Assembly: GCA_031553495.1 (NCBI GenBank)
Contig: JAVBLN010000022.1
Location: 1 to 64,000, forward strand
Reading direction: 5' to 3'
Length of the DNA stretch: 64,000 nucleotides
Source: Pinibacter sp031553495
GTDB lineage: Bacteria; Bacteroidota; Bacteroidia; Chitinophagales; Chitinophagaceae
Shown: positions 44,688 through 53,436 of the stretch, piece after piece
How positions within the stretch are numbered: the stretch's first letter is position 1
Layout: every line of letters starts with the position of its first letter
Translations under genes and position numbers: made by a program
Notes under the pieces: model-generated
The model's input: only the letters and a program-made list of their open reading frames with translations
What the model was told of the DNA's origin: nothing
The model's database searches: none

Positions 44688-45242
44688 ATGAGCAACATGG
44701 TATTATCAATTGGAACAGCATTTCCTGAATTCAACAAAAAGGCTGTAGTATCAATAGAAAAAGGAAAAGAGTTTTATGACATCTCTTCTGAAGAAATTAA
44801 AGGCAGTGGTAAATGGATGGTAATGTTCTGGTGGCCGAAGGATTTTACTTTTGTATGTCCTACTGAAATAGCGGAATTTAACAAACACTACCAGGATTTC
44901 GTAGACCGTGATGCGGTATTGATTGGTGCTTCTACAGATAGTGAATTTGTGCATGTGGCATGGAGAAAAGACCATGAAGATTTGAGAGGTTTGCAATTTC
45001 CCATGCTGGCAGATACTTCAAAATCGCTGGCAGATGAATTAGGCATACTGGAACCTACTGAAAAAATAGCTTACCGCGCCACTTTTATTGTGGATCCTCA
45101 AGGCATAATACGTTGGGTTTCTTTATACGACCTGAGTGTGGGCCGCAGCGTAAAAGAAGTTTTACGTGTATTGGACGCTTTACAAACCGATGAGCTTTGC
45201 CCTTGCAACTGGCAAAAAGGTGAAGCCACATTAAATGCATAG
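44688..45242 (+). CDS. ahpC: Alkyl hydroperoxide reductase AhpC-type peroxiredoxin
   Basis: 184 residues from ATG at 44688 (MSNMVLSIGTAFPEFN). In-frame upstream codons to 44538 have no family similarity. Peroxidatic Cys57 in FTFVCPTE and resolving Cys171/Cys173 in DELCPCNWQKGE closely follow the mycobacterial AhpC pattern, whose three cysteines are reduced through AhpD. It reduces peroxides and peroxynitrite in the cytosol. The ahpD gene lies 327 bp downstream on the same strand, with a hairpin between them. Confidence 0.95.
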   Translation: MSNMVLSIGTAFPEFNKKAVVSIEKGKEFYDISSEEIKGSGKWMVMFWWPKDFTFVCPTEIAEFNKHYQDFVDRDAVLIGASTDSEFVHVAWRKDHEDLRGLQFPMLADTSKSLADELGILEPTEKIAYRATFIVDPQGIIRWVSLYDLSVGRSVKEVLRVLDALQTDELCPCNWQKGEATLNA

Positions 45243-45477
45243 ACCAGGAACCCCGGGGCTTGGCGCTCAGTTGCCCGGCCCTGATTTTAAAATCTTGTAA
45301 TCATAACCATACTTACTTTTTTGTATTCATACCATTGCTACCATTAGGTTAGCTATGATCAAGTTTAATGTAACAATACCGAATCTTGGTAACCAAAATT
45401 AACCTGCTCAGTTTTTAAATCAACGCGTTTTTAATCCGTACCAATGAACAGGTCTTCGTGTAACCGGACCAAATAAG

Positions 45478-45533
45478 TTTCTCCGGCATACATATAAATA
45501 TGTAATTAAATGTCCGGAGAAATTTTATTTTTT
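45478..45533 (+). terminator. Hairpin with T-rich tail between ahpC and ahpD
   Basis: TTTCTCCGG (45478-45486) pairs exactly with CCGGAGAAA (45514-45522). An inner ACATAT-AA-ATATGT stem lies between them, and TTTTATTTTTT follows. It ends 37 bp before the ahpD ATG. It could terminate ahpC transcripts, attenuate read-through into ahpD, or fold in the ahpD leader. The rest of 45243-45477 shows nothing. Confidence 0.6.
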
Positions 45534-45569
45534 AAACCTGCATATATAGCTCAAAATACTTAATAAATT

Positions 45570-46160
45570 ATGTTTGGAACCAGCAATACTACAGACAATG
45601 CTCTGGCATTACTAAAAGAGATAGGACTTAATGAAGAGCACATAACTGATAACCTCAGGATATTGGCTGATGCGGATAGCAAATATTTACGCGATCTGAA
45701 AATAAATGTGACCAATGCGCTTGAAGCGGAAACGCTTTCTAAGAAGGAAGCTTATTTATTGGCGCTGGCTGTAGCAACTAATGAGAAAAATACAGTGTTG
45801 CAAAACGCGTTTATTCAATTTGCGAAAAATGAAGGAGCAAATGAAAAGGAAATCGCGGAAACTATTAGCTGTACCAGTTTGCTTACTGCAAATAATGTGT
45901 ATTACCGTTTCCGACATTTTATGCATGATGAGTTTTACAACAATGCACAAGCCGGAATTCGCATGAGCATTATGGCCAGTCCAATTCAGGGAAAAGAATT
46001 TTTTGAATTATTAAGTCTGGCGGTAAGCGCACTTAACGGATGTGAGTTGTGCGTAACATCTCACGAAAAAACATTGATAACACATGGCACCTCCAAACAA
46101 CGTATACACGATGCCGTGAGGCTGGCTGCTGTTATTAAGAGCCTTATAGTTGTATTATAA
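45570..46160 (+). CDS. ahpD: AhpD-like alkylhydroperoxidase (carboxymuconolactone decarboxylase fold)
   Basis: 196 residues, all-helical. The active-site signature E-x11-C-x2-C-x3-H is complete: Glu146, Cys158, Cys161 and His165 in ELLSLAVSALNGCELCVTSH. In mycobacteria AhpD passes electrons to AhpC. The neighbouring ahpC carries the matching cysteine pattern, so the same partnership is likely. ATG at 45570. A strong terminator follows. Length is close to the usual 175-180 plus a short N-terminal extension. Confidence 0.93.
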   Translation: MFGTSNTTDNALALLKEIGLNEEHITDNLRILADADSKYLRDLKINVTNALEAETLSKKEAYLLALAVATNEKNTVLQNAFIQFAKNEGANEKEIAETISCTSLLTANNVYYRFRHFMHDEFYNNAQAGIRMSIMASPIQGKEFFELLSLAVSALNGCELCVTSHEKTLITHGTSKQRIHDAVRLAAVIKSLIVVL

Positions 46161-46206
46161 AAAGTTAGGGTTTTTTATAATTATAGGAGAGTGATGTAAG
46201 AAGGGT

Positions 46207-46238
46207 AACCGGTTGTTTAATTACAACCGGTTTTTTTG
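46207..46238 (+). terminator. Rho-independent terminator after ahpD
   Basis: AACCGGTTGT, loop TTAATT, ACAACCGGTT followed by T5: a perfect 10-bp stem 46 bp beyond the ahpD stop codon. 46239-46559 beyond it contains no convincing gene. Confidence 0.92.
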
Positions 46239-46559
46239 TTTACTTAAGCTTCGTCAATCGTTCTTTCAAGGTTGTAATATTTATAAACAATTTATAAAAT
46301 AGATGGTATGTTGCCGTTAGGGTAACATTAGAAATAAATACAATTGGAAAGCTTTTTCTCTTTTGTAGCCTGCGTTTATACGAAAAGGTGAATTTTTTAA
46401 TATGGTGTTCAATAATATTGATATTTCCAACTATTCCTTCAACAAACTTTTGTGAGAGTTTTTCAGAAATGCATGAACGGCTTTTTAGAATAATAATAAA
46501 GCATAATTTGAAACACGATGTAGACTTCGTAATGTTCCTTTGCGAAATTTTTCTCTTAT

Positions 46560-48752
46560 ATGACACTAAAGAAAGTATCTATTTTTTTAACCTTCTGCAT
46601 AGGATTTGCAGGAGCAGTTTTTGCCCAGGATTTTCCCGGTTATCGCTCGGGAAATTACAACGGGGTAAACGGAGTATTTTTTAATCCGGCCAATGTCGTG
46701 GACAGTCGTTTTCGCTGGGATGTTAACCTGTTTTCGATTAGCGCCAACATTAGTAATAATAATGCATCCTATAAAGTGAAAGACTTTGGCGATGCTTTTA
46801 AAAACGACTCTACCATCATGAGTCAGTTTTTCCCTACTAATGGAAAAGCAACAGATGCATTGGGAAGTATTGTGTTGAATTTGCCGTCTTTTATGTTCAA
46901 CATTAATCAAAGAAACTCAGTAGCTGTTACTACCAGGTTCAGAACACTTGTGAATGCTGATGATGTTGACTCCAAACTTGTAAACGCTATGCGAAATGTT
47001 ACTGATGACGATTTCAAAGCAGGTTACACTTTGCAAAGCAACAATAACTCACGTATAAACCTCAATGGATGGGGTGAAATTGGTCTTACATACGGCCACG
47101 TGTTTATGGATAAGGGACAGCACTTTTTAAAAGGAGGTATTACTCCGCGTTATTTAATAGGTGTGGGTAATGATTATGCTCAAATCAATAACCTCAGAGG
47201 TACAATTAAATACGATGTAAACGGTGATCCTATTTTGTCAAACGCAGCAGGTAGTGTGGCTATTGGTTCCGGCGGAATGGATATCAACAAAGACATTGAT
47301 TTTGATGACATGACCAAAGTAAATGGCAAAGGCTGGGGTGGAGATATCGGATTTGTGTATGAATATCGCCCGGATTATGAGCAATACAAAAATGCCGATG
47401 GTAGCTGGATGCGTAATAAAACAAAATACAAATTCAGAATTGGCGCCGCTTTACTGGATTTCGGAAAAATTAAATTTGATAGAAACCCGGAGGCTACTGC
47501 CGCTTATACAGTTAATGTGCCTGCCAATGAAGGATACAATCTGAACAATTTCACAGATGCAGAATTTAGTGACATTGTTTCAGTAATTGATAAAACAGCG
47601 CAACCATATTTTCACCATACGGCAGGAAGCAGTACTATCGGCACTTACAGCGTTTCATTGCCTACCACCGTACAATTAGATGTTGATTACAGGGTGGTAA
47701 AACATTTCTATGTAAATGCTTTGGGAATTATTTCTGCTGTAAAGAACAACGAAAAGGTGTATAACAGTAAATACCATAACTCTGTTACATTAACTCCGCG
47801 TTACGAGAGCAAGATCTTTGATTTCTACTTACCATTAACATATAATGCACTTACCAAATTCAATGCCGGTGCAGGTTTGCGCGTAGGCCCGGTATTTGCC
47901 GGAACCGGTAGTGGTTTAACTGCATTAATTGATAAATCAAAACAAGCAGATGTTTATTTTGGTGTACATGTAGGAATTCAGCATAAACCGAAAAAAGTAA
48001 AAGCATTACCAGAGCCTGCTCCTGTTATAGTAGAAGTTGTAGATACTGATGGTGATGGCGTTCCCGATGATCAGGATAAATGCCCAACAGTTGCAGGTCT
48101 TGCTAAATACAATGGTTGCCCAATTCCTGATACTGATGGCGACGGTGTAAATGATGAAGAAGACAAATGCCCAACAGTTGCAGGTGTTGCAAAATATCAT
48201 GGTTGCCCAATTCCTGACACTGATGGTGATGGTATCAATGACGAAGAAGATAAATGCCCAACAGTTGCAGGCGTTGCAAAATATCATGGTTGTCCAATTC
48301 CGGATACTGATGGTGATGGATTAAATGATGAAGAGGACAGATGTCCTACCGTTGCCGGTCCGAAAGACAACTTTGGTTGCCCTGTAATTAAAAAAGAAGT
48401 TAAGGCCAAAGTTGAAAAAGCAGCTAAAAACATATTCTTCCAAACCGGTAAATCCGCTTTGCTGGCCAAATCGTTTGCAAGTTTGGATGGTGTTGTAAGT
48501 GTTATGAAAGAAGATGCTTCATTGAACATCGATATTAAAGGCCATACCGATAATACAGGTAAAGCGGAACTAAACCAGACTTTATCGCAACAACGCGCAG
48601 ACGCGGTAAAAGCGTATTTGGTGAAAAAAGGAATTGATGAATCACGCATTACATCTAACGGATATGGTGATACGCAACCGATAGCTACCAACGCTACTTC
48701 GGCTGGTCGTCAGCAAAACAGAAGAGTGGAAATGGTGATCAGAAACTATTAA
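46560..48752 (+). CDS. Outer-membrane protein: DUF5723-like barrel, TSP3 repeats, OmpA domain
   Basis: 730 residues. A signal peptide (about 1-22, ending AVFAQ) precedes a large N-terminal beta-rich domain (about 23-480, YRSGNYNGVNGVFFNPANVV) of the DUF5723 type. Then follow four calcium-binding thrombospondin type 3 repeats (DTDGDGVPDDQDKCPTVAG and variants, about 498-615) and a C-terminal OmpA peptidoglycan-binding domain (about 630-728, KGHTDNTGKAELNQTLSQQR). It probably tethers the outer membrane to the cell wall. From about 48030 to 48815 its DNA is nearly identical to 50240-51020 in the second OmpA gene. Confidence 0.9.
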   Translation: MTLKKVSIFLTFCIGFAGAVFAQDFPGYRSGNYNGVNGVFFNPANVVDSRFRWDVNLFSISANISNNNASYKVKDFGDAFKNDSTIMSQFFPTNGKATDALGSIVLNLPSFMFNINQRNSVAVTTRFRTLVNADDVDSKLVNAMRNVTDDDFKAGYTLQSNNNSRINLNGWGEIGLTYGHVFMDKGQHFLKGGITPRYLIGVGNDYAQINNLRGTIKYDVNGDPILSNAAGSVAIGSGGMDINKDIDFDDMTKVNGKGWGGDIGFVYEYRPDYEQYKNADGSWMRNKTKYKFRIGAALLDFGKIKFDRNPEATAAYTVNVPANEGYNLNNFTDAEFSDIVSVIDKTAQPYFHHTAGSSTIGTYSVSLPTTVQLDVDYRVVKHFYVNALGIISAVKNNEKVYNSKYHNSVTLTPRYESKIFDFYLPLTYNALTKFNAGAGLRVGPVFAGTGSGLTALIDKSKQADVYFGVHVGIQHKPKKVKALPEPAPVIVEVVDTDGDGVPDDQDKCPTVAGLAKYNGCPIPDTDGDGVNDEEDKCPTVAGVAKYHGCPIPDTDGDGINDEEDKCPTVAGVAKYHGCPIPDTDGDGLNDEEDRCPTVAGPKDNFGCPVIKKEVKAKVEKAAKNIFFQTGKSALLAKSFASLDGVVSVMKEDASLNIDIKGHTDNTGKAELNQTLSQQRADAVKAYLVKKGIDESRITSNGYGDTQPIATNATSAGRQQNRRVEMVIRNY

Positions 48753-48787
48753 TAGTATTTTAGTCTAATTAATAGCAATTGATTTCT

Positions 48788-48819
48788 AAAGCCGCCATCA
48801 TTACGATGGCGGCTTTTTT
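48788..48819 (+). terminator. Rho-independent terminator after the first OmpA gene
   Basis: GCCGCCATC, loop ATTAC, GATGGCGGC then T6. The same stem with loop GCTAT lies after the second OmpA gene, so the duplicated block includes the terminator. Confidence 0.93.
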
Positions 48820-48859
48820 GTTATACTCAGAGCACGGTTACATCAAGAGTAATTTTTTT

Positions 48860-49090
48860 GGAACCGGCGGTAGTGCTACTATTAAGCATCATTGTGTCAC
48901 TCACTTGTACGGTAGGAATTCTATTCGGCGAGCTGGCAGTGGACAGTAGGCGGTTGGCAGTAGAGAAGCTGTCTCTTATCTCACACATTAATTCTCAATT
49001 CTCCACTTACTTAAACGCTGAATAGCGAACCAAACGTACAAGAGTGCGACGCAACTAAAGCCCAATGCTTATTTATTGCCGGGCCCATAA
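48860..49090. mobile_element. Composite mosaic element, 230 bp
   Basis: A class A core in minus orientation (48860-48930, preceded by T7-GG) and a class C core in plus orientation (49015-49090) bracket a short interior. The interior holds GGCAGTGGACAGTAGGCGG, TTGGCAGTAGAGAAG and TTCTCAATTCTCCACTTAC heptads. It lies between the first OmpA gene and the OmpA relic. 49091-49385 is AT-rich without a recognisable feature. Confidence 0.85.
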
Positions 49091-49385
49091 TTCTTCCCTT
49101 TCTTACATTAATGACATTGGCACATATGGTTTGCCAAAAATAAATTCAATGCACATAAGCTTATTAATGGTTTTCAATAGAAAAATTAAAATTGCAATAA
49201 TAAAATTCAATTGACAATGGTCTCAAGAGGGTGTTTATTATAAGGCCCATTATTTTCTATAAAAGGCCTTTATTGGTATGCAATGCAACACATTAATTAA
49301 AAACTACATCTCGATGATAAGATTTTCTATAGTCAAAATTTATTTGGACAGGGAATAAACAACTATACCATGTTGTTTTCAAATT

Positions 49386-49457
49386 AACACCAATGCAATC
49401 GCTACAGGTCGTCAACAAAACGTAAGTGTAGAAATTAGGATCAAAATAATTAGTTAA
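49386..49457 (+). pseudogene. Relic of a third OmpA-domain C-terminus
   Basis: The frame reads NTNAIATGRQQN, then VSVEIRIKIIS and a stop. It aligns with the ending of the two intact OmpA proteins (ATNATSAGRQQN, then RRVEMVIRNY). Nothing upstream continues the domain. It is followed after 20 bp by its own terminator. It is best explained as the remnant of a deleted tandem paralogue. Confidence 0.7.
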
Positions 49458-49477
49458 TCCGTACAATATGAAAACCC

Positions 49478-49511
49478 GGTCGTTCCGATTCCGGAGCGGC
49501 CATTTTTTTTT
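49478..49511 (+). terminator. Rho-independent terminator of the OmpA relic
   Basis: GGTCGTTCCG, loop ATTC, CGGAGCGGCC (two G-U pairs), then A and T9. It has no intact gene upstream, which supports the relic. Confidence 0.85.
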
Positions 49512-49575
49512 CGACAATTTAGTTTTGAAAATATATAGCCGAGAGCTATAAAATTGGTTAATTAAATTATACTTT

Positions 49576-50958
49576 ATGAAAAACAAACTACTGGCTTTAG
49601 TATGTGGTGTTTGTGCATTTTGCACTATCGCTAATGCACAAACCCGCGATCGTTACACACCATCATTTGGTATATTGGGTGGCGCGAATTACTCTCACTT
49701 CAGATTTACCGATAAGTTGATTAACATCAGTGATGACTGGCGCTGGGGCTGGGCTGCAGGTGTTAATATGAATTTTCCTATTACAAATACTTTTTCCATT
49801 GAACCGCAAGCATTATTCTCTCGCATGGGCAGCAAGTATGATATTGTTCATTCTGCAATTGTAACCAGCTATGATCAGAGACTGGATTATGTTTCAGTTC
49901 CGGTATTGTTTAAATTCAATATGGGTAGAAATTTCAACATATTCCTGGGCCCCCAGGTTGACTTCCTTATTGGGGCAAAAGATATGAATTATGAGGTGGA
50001 GAATAAAGATGCTTTTAAAAGCACTGATGTAGCCGGTACTGCCGGTTTTGAATTATTCCCAAGAAGCCGTGTCACATTCTATGCACGCTATATTCGCGGT
50101 TTTATGAACGTGGCTGACAACGAGGATAATGAAGCTAAGATATACAACGAGGGTGTTCAGGCTGGTTTGAAAATAAGATTGTTTGGTGGTAAGCATAAAA
50201 GTGGGATCGTTACTCCTCCCCCGCCGCCGCCTGCTCCTGTAGTTGTAGATACTGATGGTGACGGTGTTCCTGATGATCAGGATAAGTGCCCAACAGTTGC
50301 AGGTCTTGCCAAATACAATGGTTGCCCAATTCCTGATACTGATGGCGACGGTGTAAATGATGAAGAAGACAAATGCCCAACAGTTGCGGGTATTGCAAAA
50401 TATCATGGTTGCCCAATTCCTGATACTGATGGTGATGGTATCAATGACGAAGAAGATAAATGCCCTACAGTGGCAGGCGTTGCAAAATATCATGGTTGTC
50501 CAATTCCGGATACTGATGGTGATGGATTAAATGATGAAGAGGACAGATGTCCTACCGTTGCCGGTCCGAAAGACAACTTTGGTTGCCCTGTAATTAAAAA
50601 AGAAGTTAAGGCTAAAGTAGAAAAAGCAGCTAAAAACATATTCTTCCAAACCGGTAAATCCACTTTGCTGGCCAAATCGTTTGCAAGTTTGGATGGTGTT
50701 GTAAGTGTTATGAAAGAAGATGCTTCATTGAACATAGATGTTAAAGGTCATACTGACAATACCGGTAAAGCGGAACTGAACCAGACTTTATCGCAACAGC
50801 GTGCAGATGCGGTGAAAGCGTATTTGGTGAAAAAAGGAATTGATGAATCACGCATTACATCTAACGGATATGGAGATACGCAACCGATAGCTACCAACGC
50901 AACCGCTGCCGGTCGTCAGCAAAACAGAAGAGTAGAAATGGTGATCAGAAACTATTAA
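49576..50958 (+). CDS. Outer-membrane protein: porin-like barrel, TSP3 repeats, OmpA domain
   Basis: 460 residues. A signal peptide (about 1-22, ending IANAQ) precedes an eight-stranded-type outer-membrane beta-barrel (about 25-205, YTPSFGILGGANYSHFRF). A Pro-rich hinge (TPPPPPPAPVVVDTD), four TSP3 calcium-binding repeats (about 223-340) and an OmpA peptidoglycan-binding domain (about 355-458) follow. The N-terminal half is unrelated to that of the upstream OmpA protein, while the C-terminal 240 residues differ at only a few positions. ATG at 49576. Its own terminator follows. Confidence 0.92.
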   Translation: MKNKLLALVCGVCAFCTIANAQTRDRYTPSFGILGGANYSHFRFTDKLINISDDWRWGWAAGVNMNFPITNTFSIEPQALFSRMGSKYDIVHSAIVTSYDQRLDYVSVPVLFKFNMGRNFNIFLGPQVDFLIGAKDMNYEVENKDAFKSTDVAGTAGFELFPRSRVTFYARYIRGFMNVADNEDNEAKIYNEGVQAGLKIRLFGGKHKSGIVTPPPPPPAPVVVDTDGDGVPDDQDKCPTVAGLAKYNGCPIPDTDGDGVNDEEDKCPTVAGIAKYHGCPIPDTDGDGINDEEDKCPTVAGVAKYHGCPIPDTDGDGLNDEEDRCPTVAGPKDNFGCPVIKKEVKAKVEKAAKNIFFQTGKSTLLAKSFASLDGVVSVMKEDASLNIDVKGHTDNTGKAELNQTLSQQRADAVKAYLVKKGIDESRITSNGYGDTQPIATNATAAGRQQNRRVEMVIRNY

Positions 50959-50992
50959 TAGTATGTTAGTCTAATTAATAGCAATAGATTTC

Positions 50993-51025
50993 AAAAGCCG
51001 CCATCGCTATGATGGCGGCTTTTTT
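50993..51025 (+). terminator. Rho-independent terminator after the second OmpA gene
   Basis: GCCGCCATC, loop GCTAT, GATGGCGGC then T6. It is a near copy of the terminator at 48788. Confidence 0.93.
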
Positions 51026-51026
51026 A

Positions 51027-51180
51027 TTATACTATACGCAGTATAAACTTGTGCATGAATGCTTCACTTTGCTGAATAGAATTACAACCGTACAAGTGAG
51101 TGACACAACGATGCTTAATAGTAGCACAACAGTTGATATCCAAAAAGAACATTGCACATTTTCATGCCATGTGAAGCATA
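51027..51180 (+). repeat. Single mosaic core with extended flanks
   Basis: Left flank TTATACTATACGCAGTATAA, CTTGTGCATGAATGCTTCAC, then a class A core (51072-51138) whose outer end is degraded (ACAACAGTTGATATCC). The right flank is CAAAAAGAACATTGCACA, then CCATGTGAAGCATA. It abuts the terminator of the second OmpA gene. Confidence 0.82.
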
Positions 51181-51346
51181 TGCTAACAACAAATAACTCG
51201 CTCAAAAGTTATTCACAGTCATTGACACACAATTTTCTAATTTGTATCTTGAGCTCCCCCTCCGTAAAGTGAATAACCGCTTTTAATCTCTCCCGCTTTT
51301 TCAAATCTGTGTATTGATAAACCTAAATAACCTAAATTATTTTATT

Positions 51347-51919
51347 ATGAAACGTATTTTTTCTCTCCTTTTTGCGATTATTATTTGCTTGTGTGGTAAC
51401 AAGTTATTAGCACAAAACGATGCCGGGGAAAAGGCATGGGTTGCATATAAAACACCGGGTGATATTCATAAAATTCTCGCTTCTGATGAAGGTGAGTGGA
51501 ATGTGGAAATTTCAACCTGGATGGCCCCCGGTAGCGATCCTGTTAAATCTGCAGGATCTTGTGTAAACAAAATGATTTTACAAGGCCGGTATCTGGAGTC
51601 GCATTATACAGGTCAAATGATGGGCATGACTTTTGAAGGGAAAGGAATTATCGGATATGACAATGCGAAGAAAATATTTGTGAGTAGCTGGGTTGATAAT
51701 TTTGGCACAGGTATGATGTATATGGAAGGAACCTGGGACAATACTGCAAACGCGATGATTTCAAAAGGTAAATCTTTGGATCCTACAACCGGAAAGGATA
51801 TGGAAGTGAAAGAAGTGTATAAGATATTAGACAATAAAAGCAGGCTTATGGAAATGTATATAAAGCTACCCGATGAAAGTGATTTTAAAACAATGGAAAT
51901 AAAATATGCGCGAAAATAA
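51347..51919 (+). CDS. Secreted DUF1579 family protein
   Basis: 190 residues from ATG at 51347, which gives a signal peptide (MKRIFSLLFAIIIC to NKLLAQ). An in-frame ATG at 51314 lacks it. The DUF1579 pattern is visible: LASDEGEWNVEISTWMAPGS, CVNKMILQGRYLESHYTGQM, FEGKGIIGYDNAKKIFVSSW and MMYMEGTWD. The family has a lipocalin-like beta-barrel fold of unknown function. Monocistronic. The following gap 51920-52306 holds only a small hairpin (52096-52120, AGTGTTGT/ACAACACT). Confidence 0.82.
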   Translation: MKRIFSLLFAIIICLCGNKLLAQNDAGEKAWVAYKTPGDIHKILASDEGEWNVEISTWMAPGSDPVKSAGSCVNKMILQGRYLESHYTGQMMGMTFEGKGIIGYDNAKKIFVSSWVDNFGTGMMYMEGTWDNTANAMISKGKSLDPTTGKDMEVKEVYKILDNKSRLMEMYIKLPDESDFKTMEIKYARK

Positions 51920-52306
51920 TTTTCGTTTGCGTAAAAACGTTGCCATTGCGTCTTGCACCAAACAATTTGAAATTGTATTTTGTGCTTCAACTATTTGAAT
52001 GTTGAATTTGCCCTCGTGAAAAACTTGCTTGCAATGAAATAATTTTATTCCTCAAAGCATGAGTATGTAATTCATTTACCCGCAGAAAACGCAGTAGTGT
52101 TGTTTTATAAATACAACACTCTCCTAAACCACTGATTTTAACAGACGGATACTATTTGTGAGACCGTAGTGTAAGCAGGCCGGAAATATTTTACAGAAAA
52201 ATACTGCAAACGTGAGTAGGTGCTATTACCCACTCATAACACAGGATTTGCTATACTGTAATGAAAGTTTAAACAACCCTTTACTTACCAAAAATTTGAC
52301 CCGATC

Positions 52307-53383
52307 ATGAGTTTATCCACTGTAACCCGGTATCTTCTCATCGGAATTATTTTTCCGTTTATAATGCAATATGTGGCCTATTACAGGTTTACGGGTAATT
52401 ATCTGCCTAATGTTTTTTCCGAAAAAAACTTTTCGGAGTTTTATGAAAATTCTGTTTTCAGATACCGGATCCTGGGACGCGAGTTGCAACTATGGACATA
52501 TCACCAGTTGAAATCGAGAAGCTTTTCCAAAAACATTGGCGAAATGGAAGTGTATGCGAAACGCCTCGATGTTATGGATCCCAAAGCCGACAAAGTTTTT
52601 TATTTTACTTACTTTATTATAAATGCACTCTTCACCATTTTAGTGGCACTTGGCTTGCTTTACCTTTTCGACAAAAAGAATTTATACCACATGAACGAGC
52701 GGCAAAAAATATTCGCGACCTCGTTCATTATAATGATCATATGCATTACACAGTTTGTAGTAACTCCGTATGATGTGCCGGCATATTTTTTTGAAATATT
52801 ATCGTTAATAGTTTTCCTGGATTATATACGCAGCAATAAATGGTATGCCATGCTGGCCTTTTGCACATTATTGATAATAGCCACACTCACACGAGAATCT
52901 TCCGCGCTTATAATAAGCTTTGCAGCCGCACTGTATCTTACATTGCATGGCTTTAGCTGGTGGTGGGTTAAAAAATTAATTTTGCCAACGCTGTGTTTTT
53001 TAGCCACCTATACGGGGTTAAGGTTGTTATATATTAATGAGCCGGTAGCGCTGGCGGAACGGTTCACCCTTTTTCAAAATCTTGATATAAGGCATCCCGC
53101 ATCATATGCCGGCATACTTATGGCCGTTATAGTTTTTTATATGATAATGAAATCAGCAAACGGCCCCATGAATAAAAAACTTTTGACCAATTATATTGTA
53201 ATGACGTTGCCTTATGTGCTGGCGCTACCTTTTATCGGAATCTTAATTGAGTTCCGGTTGTGGGTTCCTCTGGCAATAGGCGCTATGGTGCTGGTAAACC
53301 TGAATTTGAAAGCATTATACGCTCCTGGCAAACTGAGCGGGAAAGCACATTCTTCATTTATTCCAAATGTTATATCAACATAA
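52307..53383 (+). CDS. Unknown multi-pass membrane protein
   Basis: 358 residues with about eight to nine hydrophobic segments and no motif I can assign. An initial segment (VTRYLLIGIIFPFIMQYVAY) is followed by a polar stretch of about 70 residues (YRFTGNYLPNVFSEKNFSEF and beyond) that probably faces the periplasm. Further segments follow, with a TLTRESSALIISFA motif. The layout resembles GT-C-fold glycosyltransferases and EpsG/wzy-like proteins, but no catalytic signature supports that. ATG at 52307. Mosaic repeat follows 54 bp after the stop. Confidence 0.65.
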   Translation: MSLSTVTRYLLIGIIFPFIMQYVAYYRFTGNYLPNVFSEKNFSEFYENSVFRYRILGRELQLWTYHQLKSRSFSKNIGEMEVYAKRLDVMDPKADKVFYFTYFIINALFTILVALGLLYLFDKKNLYHMNERQKIFATSFIIMIICITQFVVTPYDVPAYFFEILSLIVFLDYIRSNKWYAMLAFCTLLIIATLTRESSALIISFAAALYLTLHGFSWWWVKKLILPTLCFLATYTGLRLLYINEPVALAERFTLFQNLDIRHPASYAGILMAVIVFYMIMKSANGPMNKKLLTNYIVMTLPYVLALPFIGILIEFRLWVPLAIGAMVLVNLNLKALYAPGKLSGKAHSSFIPNVIST

Positions 53384-53436
53384 TGATAGTTCACTTATAA
53401 TATTATTGCAACGTAATTTTTGAAAATAATTATTAT

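Noticed and set aside
46240..46566. 108-residue frame on the minus strand overlapping the start of the first OmpA gene
   Set aside because: Basic, Lys/Ile/Ser-rich composition without a recognisable family; it overlaps the signal peptide region of a real gene and begins next to a terminator. Probably chance in AT-rich DNA.
48006..48287. Antisense frame across the TSP3 repeats
   Set aside because: Its periodic sequence is the reverse reading of the DTDGDG repeats; the same shadow recurs at 50053-50493.
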